Assembly: GCA_944380235.1 (NCBI GenBank)
Contig: CALWHD010000137.1
Span: 1 to 50,023, forward strand
Direction of reading: 5' to 3'
Source of the DNA: an uncultured Blautia sp.
GTDB lineage: Bacteria; Bacillota; Clostridia; Lachnospirales; Lachnospiraceae
DNA: 50,023 nucleotides
The notes below the pieces were generated by a model, which was given only the letters and a program-made list of their open reading frames with translations, was not told the origin of the DNA and made no database searches. Below are positions 8,070 through 16,930 of the stretch, piece by piece (position 1 is the first letter of the stretch; every line of letters begins with the position of its first letter). The position numbers and the translations under genes were made by a program.

Positions 8070-8120
8070 ATGGAAATAAAAGATAGTATGGAAGAAAAAC
8101 ACAAGGCATGTGACGCTTAA
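8070..8120 (+). CDS. Possible leader peptide upstream of speD
   Basis: ATG 8070 opens a 16-codon frame, [16 protein letters not shown], ending at TAA 8118-8120. Its last codons run through the 5' arm and loop of the terminator hairpin that precedes speD, a placement typical of attenuation leaders. A GAGAGGA stretch lies upstream at an 11-base spacing, longer than ideal. The codon content shows no obvious enrichment for one amino acid. The call rests on position only. Confidence 0.25.
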   Translation: MEIKDSMEEKHKACDA

Positions 8121-8139
8121 CATTCCTTGTGTTTTTTTT
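8096..8139 (+). terminator. Terminator or attenuator directly before speD
   Basis: AAAACACAAGG at 8096-8106 pairs with CCTTGTGTTTT at 8125-8135 and runs into a T tract ending at 8139. The speD ribosome binding site begins only 13 bases later, so transcription entering from 7748 must pass it to reach the polyamine genes. I see no second good promoter between it and speD. Confidence 0.85.
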
Positions 8140-8164
8140 ATCATTCTTTTTAGGAGCTTGGGAT

Positions 8165-8923
8165 ATGAGTGAAAAATTAAAATTATATGGTTTTAATAAT
8201 CTGACAAAAGCGCTGAGCTTTAATATTTATGATGTCTGTTATGCAAAGACTGCAAGGGAGCAGAGGGATTATATCGCATATATTGACGAGCAGTATAATT
8301 CTGACCGTCTGAGAAAAATCATGACAACACTGACTGATATGATAGGCGCTCATGTCCTGAATATTTCTCAGCAGGATTATGATCCTCAGGGAGCGTCTGT
8401 GACACTGCTGATCGCGGAGGGCTCCATGGTTCCGGCAGGAGAGACACAGGTTGCACATCTTGATAAAAGCCATGTGACAGTACATACCTATCCGGAGTAT
8501 CATCCGGAAACATGCCTTGCTACTTTCCGTGTGGATCTGGATGTGGCCACCTGCGGGGAGATCACACCCTTGTCCACCCTGGATTATCTCATCGGTTCCT
8601 TTGAATCAGATATTATTACCATGGACTACCGGGTACGCGGATTTACCAGAAATATAGATGGAAAAAAGGTATTTCTGGATCATAAGATCACTTCCATACA
8701 AGATTATATTGCGGCAGAAACGCTGGAACGGTATGACGCGGTGGATATCAATGTTTATGAAGCAAATCTTTTCCATACAAAGATGATGTTAAAGGAAGTG
8801 GATCTGCAGAATTATCTGTTTAATACAGACATTTATGAACTGCCGCCCAAGAGGAGGCTGGATATTATGAACAGCATCCGAAGGGAAATGATTGAAATTT
8901 TCAGTGAAAGAAATGTATTTTAA
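8165..8923 (+). CDS. speD: S-adenosylmethionine decarboxylase proenzyme, E. coli-like class
   Basis: A 252-residue proenzyme that makes decarboxylated SAM, the aminopropyl donor for spermidine. K101-S102 in [12 protein letters not shown] is the expected self-cleavage site, where the serine becomes the pyruvoyl cofactor of the alpha chain; this matches the larger E. coli-type enzyme rather than the short Bacillus type. ATG 8165 follows AGGAG at 8152-8156 with an eight-base spacer; a longer frame from 8129 starts inside the terminator and is rejected. It is the first gene of the polyamine operon. Confidence 0.94.
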   Translation: MSEKLKLYGFNNLTKALSFNIYDVCYAKTAREQRDYIAYIDEQYNSDRLRKIMTTLTDMIGAHVLNISQQDYDPQGASVTLLIAEGSMVPAGETQVAHLDKSHVTVHTYPEYHPETCLATFRVDLDVATCGEITPLSTLDYLIGSFESDIITMDYRVRGFTRNIDGKKVFLDHKITSIQDYIAAETLERYDAVDINVYEANLFHTKMMLKEVDLQNYLFNTDIYELPPKRRLDIMNSIRREMIEIFSERNVF

Positions 8924-8958
8924 GATTGAGTTGAGAAATGTGTTTAGGAGGTGAGGGC

Positions 8959-10419
8959 ATGGAAATGGAAGGAGTTACTCAGAAAAATGCCCCGATTTAT
9001 GAAGCCCTGGAGCGGCTGAAAAAGAACCGGGTGGTACCCTTTGATGTGCCGGGACATAAAAGAGGCAGGGGAAATCCGGAACTGGCAAAGCTTCTGGGAG
9101 AACAGTGTATGAGTCTGGATGTGAATTCCATGAAGCCTTTGGATAATCTGTGTCATCCGGTCTCTGTGATCCGGCAGGCGGAGGAGCTGGCGGCAGAGGC
9201 ATTTGGCGCCGCCCATGCTTTTCTTATGGTAGGAGGAACCACCTCCGCAGTACAGAGCATGGTGCTTTCTGTGGTGAAAAGAGGTGAGAAGATCATCCTT
9301 CCCAGAAACGTCCACAGGAGCGTGATCTGTGCTATGGTGCTTTGCGGCGCTGTTCCGGTGTATGTCAATCCCCAGTGCAGCGAAGAATTGGGAATTCCCC
9401 TGGGGATGAAGGTTTGTGATGTAGAGCAGGCAATCCGGGAGAATCCGGATGCAAAAGCAGTTCTGGTAAATAACCCTACTTATTACGGCGTCTGTTCAAA
9501 TCTAAAGGAAATTGTAAGGCTGGCACATGAGCACGGTATGTATTGTCTTGCGGACGAAGCCCACGGGACGCATTTTTATTTTTCAGATAAACTTCCTGCT
9601 TCTGCTATGGAGGCTGGTGCTGATATGGCGGCGGTTTCCATGCATAAGTCAGGAGGAAGTCTGACACAGAGTTCCCTTCTCCTTTTGGGAGAGAGAATGT
9701 CGGAGGGATATGTGCGCCAGATCATTAACCTTACCCAGACCACCAGCGGTTCTTACCTTCTGCTTTCCAGCCTGGACATTTCCAGGAGGAATCTTGCACT
9801 CAGGGGAAAGGAGACCTTTGAGAAGGTCATAGAGCTGGCAGAGTATGCCAGAAGTGAGATCAATGCGCTGGATGGCTACTATGCATTCTCAAAAGAGCTG
9901 ATCAACCATGACAGTGTATATGACTTTGACGTGACTAAGCTTGTAGTGCATACACTGGACAGCGGGCTTGCGGGAATCGAGGTCTATGATCTGTTAAGAG
10001 ATGAATACGATATCCAGATTGAATTCGGAGATCTGGCGAATTTCCTTGCTTATCTGTCTATCGGAGACCGGAAGCAGGACATTGAAAGGCTCGTATCTTC
10101 ACTTTCTGAGATCCACAGAAGGTTTGGAAAGAAAAAAGTAAATCTGATGTCACAGGAGTATATCGAGCCGCAGGTGGCTGTTTCCCCTCAGGACGCTTTT
10201 TATGCGGAAAAAGAAGCTGTGCCCCTTTTACAGGCAGCGGGAAGAATCAGCGGAGAGTTTGTGATGTGTTATCCTCCGGGAATTCCGGTGGCTGCGCCGG
10301 GGGAACGGATTACAGAGGAAATTGTGAATTACATTATATATGCAAAGGAAAAGGGGTGCAGCCTGACCGGACCGGAAGATAAAGAAATCCGGACACTTCA
10401 GGTGCTGAAAGGAGAGTAA
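8959..10419 (+). CDS. speA: PLP-dependent arginine decarboxylase (Orn/Lys/Arg decarboxylase family)
   Basis: A 486-residue fold-type I decarboxylase of the short SpeA/YaaO group. VPGHKRG near residues 30-36 is the family N-terminal signature, DEAHG (199-203) holds the aspartate that contacts the PLP ring nitrogen, and K230 in SMHKSGG is the PLP lysine. The C-terminal domain has the usual EFVMCYPPGIPV block. Family members act on arginine, lysine or ornithine; the downstream agmatinase makes arginine to agmatine the best reading. ATG 8959 follows AGGAGGTGA closely; an upstream ATG at 8938 lacks a site. Confidence 0.88.
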   Translation: MEMEGVTQKNAPIYEALERLKKNRVVPFDVPGHKRGRGNPELAKLLGEQCMSLDVNSMKPLDNLCHPVSVIRQAEELAAEAFGAAHAFLMVGGTTSAVQSMVLSVVKRGEKIILPRNVHRSVICAMVLCGAVPVYVNPQCSEELGIPLGMKVCDVEQAIRENPDAKAVLVNNPTYYGVCSNLKEIVRLAHEHGMYCLADEAHGTHFYFSDKLPASAMEAGADMAAVSMHKSGGSLTQSSLLLLGERMSEGYVRQIINLTQTTSGSYLLLSSLDISRRNLALRGKETFEKVIELAEYARSEINALDGYYAFSKELINHDSVYDFDVTKLVVHTLDSGLAGIEVYDLLRDEYDIQIEFGDLANFLAYLSIGDRKQDIERLVSSLSEIHRRFGKKKVNLMSQEYIEPQVAVSPQDAFYAEKEAVPLLQAAGRISGEFVMCYPPGIPVAAPGERITEEIVNYIIYAKEKGCSLTGPEDKEIRTLQVLKGE

Positions 10420-10420
10420 A

Positions 10421-11275
10421 ATGGAATTTTGGTTTTCTGAGAAACAGACAAAAGACGTGAAATTTTCAATCCGGGTAGACCGGCAGCTTTACAGCGGATA
10501 CAGTGATTTTCAGAGAATTGATGTGTTTGAGTCTCCCGAATTCGGCAGGTTTCTCACACTGGACGGTTATATGATGCTGACGGAGAAAGATGAGTTTATT
10601 TACCATGAGATGATTACTCATATTCCCATGGCAGTGCACCCGGATCCGAAAAAAATCCTGGTCATAGGAGCCGGAGACGGCGGTGTGGTGCGGGAACTGG
10701 TAAGATATCCGGAGGTGGAACGTATTGATCTGGTAGAGATTGATGAGATGGTGGTAGAGATTTCCAAGAAATATCTGCCCACTACAGCCGGCCAGATGGA
10801 GAATGAAAGAGTCCATATTTACTACGAGGACGGGCTGAAATTTATCCGCAGATGCAGGGACGAATACGATCTGATCATTGTAGATTCCACAGATCCCTTC
10901 GGTCCCGGGGAAGGGCTGTTTACCCGGGAATTTTACGGGAACTGTTATAAGGCATTAAAGGAAGATGGTATCATGGTGAACCAGCACGAAAGTCCTTTCT
11001 ATGAAGCAGATGCCGCAGCGTGTCAGAGAGCCCACAGGAATATCACAGAATCGTTTCCCATCAGCCGGGTATATCAGGCACATATACCAACTTATCCTTC
11101 GGGACACTGGCTTTTCGGGTTTGCTTCCAAGAAGTATCACCCTCTGAGAAATTTAAGGGAGCAGGAGTGGAATGCAAGAGGCCTGAAGACACGTTACTAT
11201 ACCACCATGCTTCATAAAGGGGCGTTTTATCTGCCCGCATATGTGGAGGAAATGTTAAAAGATGTTGAAAAATAA
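10421..11275 (+). CDS. speE: Spermidine synthase-like aminopropyltransferase
   Basis: A 284-residue aminopropyltransferase. GAGDGG (83-88) binds decarboxylated SAM, and DSTDP (155-159) carries the aspartate expected to activate the amine acceptor. The short N-terminal beta domain and C-terminal Rossmann domain are of normal length. It starts one base after the speA stop and overlaps speB by 14 bases. Putrescine is the usual acceptor. Because the operon order is decarboxylase, aminopropyltransferase, ureohydrolase, it could also act on agmatine, giving aminopropylagmatine; the sequence alone does not decide. Confidence 0.93.
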   Translation: MEFWFSEKQTKDVKFSIRVDRQLYSGYSDFQRIDVFESPEFGRFLTLDGYMMLTEKDEFIYHEMITHIPMAVHPDPKKILVIGAGDGGVVRELVRYPEVERIDLVEIDEMVVEISKKYLPTTAGQMENERVHIYYEDGLKFIRRCRDEYDLIIVDSTDPFGPGEGLFTREFYGNCYKALKEDGIMVNQHESPFYEADAAACQRAHRNITESFPISRVYQAHIPTYPSGHWLFGFASKKYHPLRNLREQEWNARGLKTRYYTTMLHKGAFYLPAYVEEMLKDVEK

Positions 11276-12140
11276 TATAGAGACTTTTTTAGAATGTGAC
11301 AGGGATTATAAGGAGGCGGAGGTGGTGCTCTTCGGTGCGCCTTTTGACTCCACCACTTCTTTCCGTCCGGGTACCAGGTTCGGGAGCAGTGCCATCCGTC
11401 ATGAATCCTTTGGGCTGGAAAGCTACAGTCCTTATCAGGACAGAGATTTAAGAGACTGTAAGATCATGGATTCCGGGGATCTGGAACTGGTATTCGGAAA
11501 TACAGAGGAAGCTCTTCGGCAGATACAGGACAGGACGCAGGAAATCTTAGAGGACGGAAAGATTCCTTTTATGACAGGAGGAGAACATCTGGTGACTTTA
11601 GGAGCGTTTCGGGCTGTGGCAGAGAAATATCCCCAGGTGCATATCATTCATTTTGATGCCCATGCGGATCTGCGGGAGGATTATCTGGGAGCGAAACTTT
11701 CCCACGCCTGTGTCCTTCGCCGGTGCTGGGAAATTGTGGGAGACGGAAGAATCCATCAGTTTGGAATCCGTTCCGGAGACAGGGAGGAATTTATCTGGGG
11801 AAAAGACCATGTGATCACACAGAAATTTAATTTTGACGGGCTTTTGGAGACACTGGAAACATTAAAAGGCGTACCGGTGTATTTCACACTGGATCTGGAT
11901 GTGATGGATCCGTCTGTATTTCCGGGAACAGGTACACCGGAGCCGGGCGGGGTCAGTTTTGACCAGCTGCGCAGGGCAGCCGCCCTGGTATGTGAAAAGG
12001 CGGAAATCGTAGGATGTGACGTGAATGAATTAAGCCCTCATTATGACCAGAGCGGGGCTTCCACTGCCGCAGCCTGCAAGATCATCCGGGAAATGCTTCT
12101 GGCAGTCTCTCCCTGTATGAAGGAACAGCAGGATTTTTAG
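11262..12140 (+). CDS. speB: Agmatinase-like ureohydrolase
   Basis: A 292-residue arginase/agmatinase-fold enzyme. The binuclear manganese site is visible in GGEH (106-109), DAHAD (132-136) and the later DLDVMDP. The likely reaction is agmatine to putrescine plus urea; aminopropylagmatine to spermidine is the alternative in organisms that aminopropylate first. ATG 11262 lies within the end of speE, consistent with translational coupling. Confidence 0.9.
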   Translation: MLKNNIETFLECDRDYKEAEVVLFGAPFDSTTSFRPGTRFGSSAIRHESFGLESYSPYQDRDLRDCKIMDSGDLELVFGNTEEALRQIQDRTQEILEDGKIPFMTGGEHLVTLGAFRAVAEKYPQVHIIHFDAHADLREDYLGAKLSHACVLRRCWEIVGDGRIHQFGIRSGDREEFIWGKDHVITQKFNFDGLLETLETLKGVPVYFTLDLDVMDPSVFPGTGTPEPGGVSFDQLRRAAALVCEKAEIVGCDVNELSPHYDQSGASTAAACKIIREMLLAVSPCMKEQQDF

Positions 12141-12223
12141 GATGAAACAGAAACTATGACAGGCAGAAGACACCAGATACGTTTTTTGACTGTCTTTGAG
12201 TAAAGAAACAGGAGGAATAGATT

Positions 12224-13426
12224 ATGGGAAAAGTATTGATTATCGGCTGCGGAGGAGTGGCCTCCGTGGCAATTCACAAGTGCTGTCAGAACAGCAGTGT
12301 TTTTGAAGAAATCTGTATCGCAAGCCGTACAGTATCAAAATGTGACGCATTAAAGGAAAAGCTTCAGGGGACTACCAGTGCCAAGATTACTACAGCGCAG
12401 GTCAATGCGGACCATGTAGATGAGCTGGTTGCTCTGATCAGGAAAGAGAAACCGGATGTGGTATTGAACCTTGCACTTCCATATCAGGATCTGACTATTA
12501 TGGATGCCTGTCTGGAGACAAAGACTCACTATGTGGATACTGCCAATTATGAACCGGAGGATACAGCTAAATTCGAATACAGCTGGCAGTGGGCATACAG
12601 AGAAAAATTTGAAAAAGCAGGGATCACAGCTCTTCTGGGAAGCGGTTTTGACCCAGGTGTGACAGGAGTATTTTCTGCCTATGCGTTAAAACATGAATTT
12701 GACGAAATTAATTACATTGATATCCTGGACTGCAACGGCGGCGATCACGGTTATCCTTTTGCAACTAATTTTAATCCTGAGATCAACATCCGGGAGGTTT
12801 CCGCAAAAGGCTCTTACTGGGAGGATGGCCACTGGGTAGAAACAGAACCCATGGAGATCAAGAGAGAATATGATTTTGCGGAAGTGGGAATGAAAGACAT
12901 GTACCTGCTCCATCACGAGGAAATTGAAAGTCTTGCCCTGAATATTCCGGGAATCAAGAGAATCCGTTTCTTCATGACTTTCGGTCAGAGTTATCTGACT
13001 CATTTAAAATGTCTGGAAAACGTAGGGATGACTTCCATTGAGCCTATCATGTTCGAAGGCAAAGAAATCGTGCCCCTGCAGTTCCTGAAAGCAGTGCTGC
13101 CGGATCCGGCTTCCCTGGGACCGAGGACGAAAGGAAAGACCAACATCGGCTGTATCTTCAGAGGAAAGAAGGACGGAAAAGAAAAAACCTATTATCTGTA
13201 TAATGTCTGCGACCATGAGGAGTGCTACAAAGAAGTGGGATCCCAGGCAGTTGCTTATACTACAGGTGTACCTGCCATGATCGGAGCCATGATGATCATG
13301 ACCGGAAAGTGGAACAAGCCGGGCGTGCACAATATCGAAGAGTTCGATCCGGATCCTTTCATGGACGCACTGAACAAATGGGGACTTCCGTGGAGAGAAG
13401 ACCATGACCCCGTTCTGGTGGACTGA
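12224..13426 (+). CDS. Carboxynorspermidine/carboxyspermidine dehydrogenase (saccharopine dehydrogenase family)
   Basis: A 400-residue NAD(P)-dependent reductase. The N-terminal VLIIGCGGVASVA is the dinucleotide-binding loop; LALPYQDLTIMDACLE and YVDTANYEPED are the saccharopine-dehydrogenase-like blocks, followed by GFDPGVTGVF. In the alternative spermidine pathway it condenses aspartate semialdehyde with putrescine (or diaminopropane) and reduces the imine to carboxyspermidine (or carboxynorspermidine). A good AGGAGG site precedes ATG 12224, 83 bp after speB. The identification is strengthened by the adjoining decarboxylase. Confidence 0.9.
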   Translation: MGKVLIIGCGGVASVAIHKCCQNSSVFEEICIASRTVSKCDALKEKLQGTTSAKITTAQVNADHVDELVALIRKEKPDVVLNLALPYQDLTIMDACLETKTHYVDTANYEPEDTAKFEYSWQWAYREKFEKAGITALLGSGFDPGVTGVFSAYALKHEFDEINYIDILDCNGGDHGYPFATNFNPEINIREVSAKGSYWEDGHWVETEPMEIKREYDFAEVGMKDMYLLHHEEIESLALNIPGIKRIRFFMTFGQSYLTHLKCLENVGMTSIEPIMFEGKEIVPLQFLKAVLPDPASLGPRTKGKTNIGCIFRGKKDGKEKTYYLYNVCDHEECYKEVGSQAVAYTTGVPAMIGAMMIMTGKWNKPGVHNIEEFDPDPFMDALNKWGLPWREDHDPVLVD

Positions 13427-14568
13427 TGAGCAGGAGAAAGGAAGCTTCCTTTTCCACACCGTATTTTCTGGTGGACGAAGAGAGGCTTATAGGCAACCTG
13501 AATATTTTAAAAAAGGTGCAGGAGCAGGCAGACTGTAAGATCCTTCTGGCACAGAAAGCGTTTTCTATGTTTTCGGTATATCCGCTGCTGAGGCAGTATC
13601 TGGCAGGAAGTGCGGCAAGCGGCCTGTATGAGGCCCGGCTTGGAAAAGAAGAGTTCGGCGGTGAGACTCATGTATTTTCTCCTGCCTACAAAGAAACAGA
13701 ATTTGATGAGATCCTCTGCTATGCGGATCATATAGTATTTAATTCACCGGCTCAGGTGAAAAAGTATGGAAAGAAAGCGAAGGAAGCAGGAAAGTCTGTG
13801 GGGCTCCGCATTAATCCTCAGTGTTCCACTCAGGAAGGCAGCGGTATCTACGATCCCTGTGCTCCCGGTTCCCGTCTGGGGACTACCCTGGAAAACCTGG
13901 AGAAAGAGAAGGAGATCCTGCTTCTTCTGGACGGCCTGCATTTCCATACGCTGTGTGAGCAGGGGGCGGACGCCCTGGAAACCACCCTGGCGGCGGTGGA
14001 GGAGAAGTTCGGAAAGTATCTTCACCAGATGAAATGGCTGAATATGGGCGGCGGACATCACATTACCAGAGAGGGATATGATGTGGAGCTGCTGATCCGG
14101 CTGGTTCGTCATATAAAAGAAACCTATCAGACAGAGGTGTATCTGGAGCCGGGAGAGGCTGTGGTTTTAAATGCAGGTTTTCTGGTCTGCGAAGTGCTGG
14201 AATTGGTGGAGAACGGCATGAAGATCGCCATTCTGGATACTTCAGCGGCGTGCCATATGCCGGATGTGCTGGAGATGCCTTACACTCCGCCTTTAAGAGG
14301 CGCTGGGAAACCGGGAGAAAAAGCTTATACTTATCGCCTGGGAGGACCCACCTGCCTGGCAGGAGATGTGATCGGCGATTATTCTTTTGATCACGAGCTG
14401 AAACCGGGAGATCAGCTGATGTTTGAAGATATGGCGCTTTACACCATGGTAAAGACCAATACCTTTAACGGAATGCCTCTGCCGGATATTGTCTGCAAGG
14501 ACAGAACAGGGGAGATGCGGCTGGTGAAAAAATTTGGGTATGAGGATTTTAAGGGAAGACTGTCATAA
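13426..14568 (+). CDS. nspC: Carboxynorspermidine/carboxyspermidine decarboxylase
   Basis: A 380-residue fold-type III PLP decarboxylase related to diaminopimelate decarboxylase. K44 in LLAQKAFSMF is the PLP lysine, LNMGGGHH the phosphate-binding glycine stretch, and EPGEAVVLNAG and GPTCLAGD are NspC-type C-terminal motifs. It removes the carboxyl group from carboxyspermidine to give spermidine, or from carboxynorspermidine to give norspermidine. Its ATG overlaps the TGA of the dehydrogenase by one base (TGATG). It is the last gene of the operon. Confidence 0.93.
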   Translation: MSRRKEASFSTPYFLVDEERLIGNLNILKKVQEQADCKILLAQKAFSMFSVYPLLRQYLAGSAASGLYEARLGKEEFGGETHVFSPAYKETEFDEILCYADHIVFNSPAQVKKYGKKAKEAGKSVGLRINPQCSTQEGSGIYDPCAPGSRLGTTLENLEKEKEILLLLDGLHFHTLCEQGADALETTLAAVEEKFGKYLHQMKWLNMGGGHHITREGYDVELLIRLVRHIKETYQTEVYLEPGEAVVLNAGFLVCEVLELVENGMKIAILDTSAACHMPDVLEMPYTPPLRGAGKPGEKAYTYRLGGPTCLAGDVIGDYSFDHELKPGDQLMFEDMALYTMVKTNTFNGMPLPDIVCKDRTGEMRLVKKFGYEDFKGRLS

Positions 14569-14615
14569 GACGTGAGAAAGTTTTCCTTTGTTAGTGAAAA
14601 CAAAAGAATTGAGAA

Positions 14616-14659
14616 ATAACGGACAGAACTATACAAGATAGCCTGTCCGTTATGTTTTT
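14616..14659 (+). terminator. Terminator of the polyamine operon
   Basis: ATAACGGACAG at 14616-14626 pairs perfectly with CTGTCCGTTAT at 14643-14653, followed by GTTTTTC. It separates the operon from the convergent kinase gene. Confidence 0.92.
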
Positions 14660-14685
14660 CTATGGCAATATGGGCCGAATTCCTG

Positions 14686-16056
14686 TCAGGAAATATTTTC
14701 GCCTCCGCTTTTTCTTGTTTTGTTCCTGGTCACAGGGATAGCAAGAAGGAAGGTACAGCCTCCGCCGGGGGTGTCTTTCAGATACAGATCTCCTTTGTGA
14801 AGTTTTGCCAGTTCTCTGGCAATCGAGAGCCCCAGCCCGAAATGTTCTTTCTGATCCCGTGCCCGGCTGTTTTGATAGAACCGGTCGAAGATAAAAGGCT
14901 TTTCCGAGTCAGCTATACCTTTTCCGTGGTCTGCAACAGAATAATATACATACCGGGAATGGGAGAAAACGGACAGATCAATGATTCCTCCCTCTTCTGT
15001 GTAGGAAAGGGCATTGTCAAGAAGTACTGTGAGGATCTGGATCACCCGGTTTTTGTCACAAAAAATCCGCGGCAGTTCTGCATCTGGAAGTTCCAGGTGC
15101 AGGACTGTTTTTTTCTGTCTGCACAGAGGCTCAAAAGTCTCATAGACATCGAGAAGAAGGGTATCCCCGTCGCAGAGTTCCTTTGAAAAGTTCCAGCGCC
15201 GGGAATCCGCAGCGGCCAGAAGCAGCATATCGTGGATCAGGGTGCCCATACGCCTGCATTCTTTTTCTATATTGCTAAGCATAGGAGCAGCATTTTTCGG
15301 TGAGGTGCGTGCCGCAGATGCGCTTGCCTGGATCACTGCCAGGGGAGAGCGCAGTTCGTGGGAGGCTGCTGCAATAAATTCTGCCTGCTTTTTCTGATTT
15401 TCTTTCAGCGGCAGCAAGGTTTTTCCTACGATATTCCAGCTTGCCAGAAAGAGGAGGAAAATTCCGGTGATGTCTGCCAGCAGGAAGAAAAGCCCCTGAA
15501 AGAGCAGCTGACTTTTCAAACCTGTGACTTCTTTCAGAACCAGGAGAGATTTAAAACCCTGATCCGTAAATTCCACAAGATACATGCCTGTATAAGAGTC
15601 TTTAGCCTCCCCGGAAATCGAGAACACAGAGCTTTGCTGGATCTGGGAGGTACCGGGAGTGGTGTCAGGGACACCGGACTTGGCAGCTGCCTGTTTTCCC
15701 AGTGTGATCAGGGTATCCCGGTCCGTGTCCGGTTCCCAGGAGCCGCGAAAGTGAAGGGGAGTTCCATTGTCCTCTATGGAGATGATCAGGCTGTTATCTG
15801 CTTCCATCTTCGCCAGCCAGGAATCTGAGAAGAAAGATTCCGACTGGAGACGGCTGGAAATGTTCAGAAACAGGCTGGAAAAGAGGGCATTGTTTTTTGA
15901 CTCTACGGCTCTTTGCATGTAAAAAAAGCAGATCAGAAGAATTACAGATAAAATTAATCCTGTGGTCAGGGTATAGAAAAAAGCAAGCCGTTTCTGCACT
16001 GCGGGAAACTGGCGGGCATCGTCAGAACCGGCAAATATTTTTCCAAAAGGTTTCAT
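14686..16056 (-). CDS. Two-component sensor histidine kinase
   Basis: A 456-residue membrane kinase. A first membrane segment lies near residues 24-47, a presumed extracellular sensor domain covers about 48-185, and a second segment lies near 187-210. H233 in ASHELRSPLAVIQ is the phosphorylated histidine of a HisKA domain, and the HATPase domain shows DNALSYTEEGG (N box), ADHGKGIAD (G1) and HFGLGLSIA (G2). It starts just after the response regulator on the same strand. The stimulus is unknown; the divergent lipoprotein/permease operon is the likely target. Confidence 0.93.
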   Translation of the reverse strand: MKPFGKIFAGSDDARQFPAVQKRLAFFYTLTTGLILSVILLICFFYMQRAVESKNNALFSSLFLNISSRLQSESFFSDSWLAKMEADNSLIISIEDNGTPLHFRGSWEPDTDRDTLITLGKQAAAKSGVPDTTPGTSQIQQSSVFSISGEAKDSYTGMYLVEFTDQGFKSLLVLKEVTGLKSQLLFQGLFFLLADITGIFLLFLASWNIVGKTLLPLKENQKKQAEFIAAASHELRSPLAVIQASASAARTSPKNAAPMLSNIEKECRRMGTLIHDMLLLAAADSRRWNFSKELCDGDTLLLDVYETFEPLCRQKKTVLHLELPDAELPRIFCDKNRVIQILTVLLDNALSYTEEGGIIDLSVFSHSRYVYYSVADHGKGIADSEKPFIFDRFYQNSRARDQKEHFGLGLSIARELAKLHKGDLYLKDTPGGGCTFLLAIPVTRNKTRKSGGENIS

Positions 16057-16067
16057 AAGCGGCCTCC

Positions 16068-16751
16068 CTATGCTTCCGGCTGGTCTGCGAGACAGTAGCC
16101 TACGCCGTGAATGGTCCGGATCTGCACCCGGCTCTTTAAAGAGCGCAGACGGCGTCTTAAGAAATAGATGTAATTGTCCAGATTGCCTTCCTCTACCTCT
16201 GCGTCAGATCCCCACACATAGGAGAGGAGCAGGGGGCGCTTGACGGGATTGCCTTTGTTTTTCATCAGATATTCCAAAAGGGCAGATTCCTTTTTGGAGA
16301 GAGAAACGGTCTTGCCTCTGGAGGAAAGTTCCTGTTTTTCAGGATCAAATTCCAGATCGCCGAAAGAGATCAAAGCCTCCTGAAAAAAGTTCCCGGGACG
16401 GCGGGCAAGGGCGCGGATCCTTGCCAGGAGTTCTTCCGGGGCAAAGGGCTTGGTGATATAATCATCAGCTCCGCAGTCCAGTCCGTTTATCTTATCATTT
16501 AAGGAATCCATGGCAGTGGCAAGGATTACAGGAGTCTGGATCCCTTTCCTGCGCAGAGTGGAAAGAAGTGTCAGACCGTCCAGTTCCGGCAGCATCCGGT
16601 CCAGGATCATCAGGTCATATACATTCTGAAGGGCATAGAAAAGCCCGTCCGTGCCGCTGTGGCACACATCTGTCTCATAACCCTGGTTCTGAAAGTGGAT
16701 CAGCAGAGCTGTGCACAGTTCTTTGTCATCTTCAATCAATAAAAGTCTCAT
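16068..16751 (-). CDS. OmpR-family response regulator
   Basis: A 227-residue regulator with an N-terminal receiver domain (acidic pair D8-D9, phospho-acceptor D51 in LMILDRMLPE, switch residues ILATA, KPFAPEE) and a C-terminal winged helix with FDPEKQELSSRG and RTIHGVGYCL. It precedes the kinase in the same operon by 11 bp. The divergent intergenic region upstream carries 11-bp direct repeats suited to an OmpR-type dimer. Confidence 0.95.
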   Translation of the reverse strand: MRLLLIEDDKELCTALLIHFQNQGYETDVCHSGTDGLFYALQNVYDLMILDRMLPELDGLTLLSTLRRKGIQTPVILATAMDSLNDKINGLDCGADDYITKPFAPEELLARIRALARRPGNFFQEALISFGDLEFDPEKQELSSRGKTVSLSKKESALLEYLMKNKGNPVKRPLLLSYVWGSDAEVEEGNLDNYIYFLRRRLRSLKSRVQIRTIHGVGYCLADQPEA

Positions 16752-16828
16752 AGTTTTCTATTCACCTGTTTTCCTTTATTTATTTGCATCAGATATGCGC
16801 TTTTGGTACAGAGATATTCTACCACAGA

Positions 16829-16896
16829 AATCTCTAAAAAATCTCCAAAAAGAATCCTTCCTTTTTCAAGATTTTTAGAGATTTCCCTGTTATGAT
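16829..16896 (+). promoter_or_regulatory. Repeat boxes and -35-less promoter of the lipoprotein operon
   Basis: Two contiguous 11-bp direct repeats, AATCTCTAAAA (16829-16839) and AATCTCCAAAA (16840-16850), are followed by an exact inverted copy, TTTTAGAGATT (16873-16883). A -10 hexamer TATGAT at 16891-16896 has no acceptable -35 at 16-18 bp; the inverted box lies there instead. Direct repeats at 11-bp period are typical of OmpR-family sites, and the layout fits activation from the -35 position. Confidence 0.6.
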
Positions 16897-16930
16897 TAGG
16901 TTCAGAAACAAACAGAAGGGAGTTTGACAG

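Noticed and set aside
8129-8164. Upstream ATG giving speD a 12-residue longer N-terminus
   Set aside because: It lies within the T tract of the terminator and has no ribosome site, while ATG 8165 has AGGAG at good spacing.
14662-15186. A plus-strand frame of 174 codons opposite the kinase gene
   Set aside because: It lies antisense to the conserved HATPase domain and starts within the T tract after the polyamine terminator.
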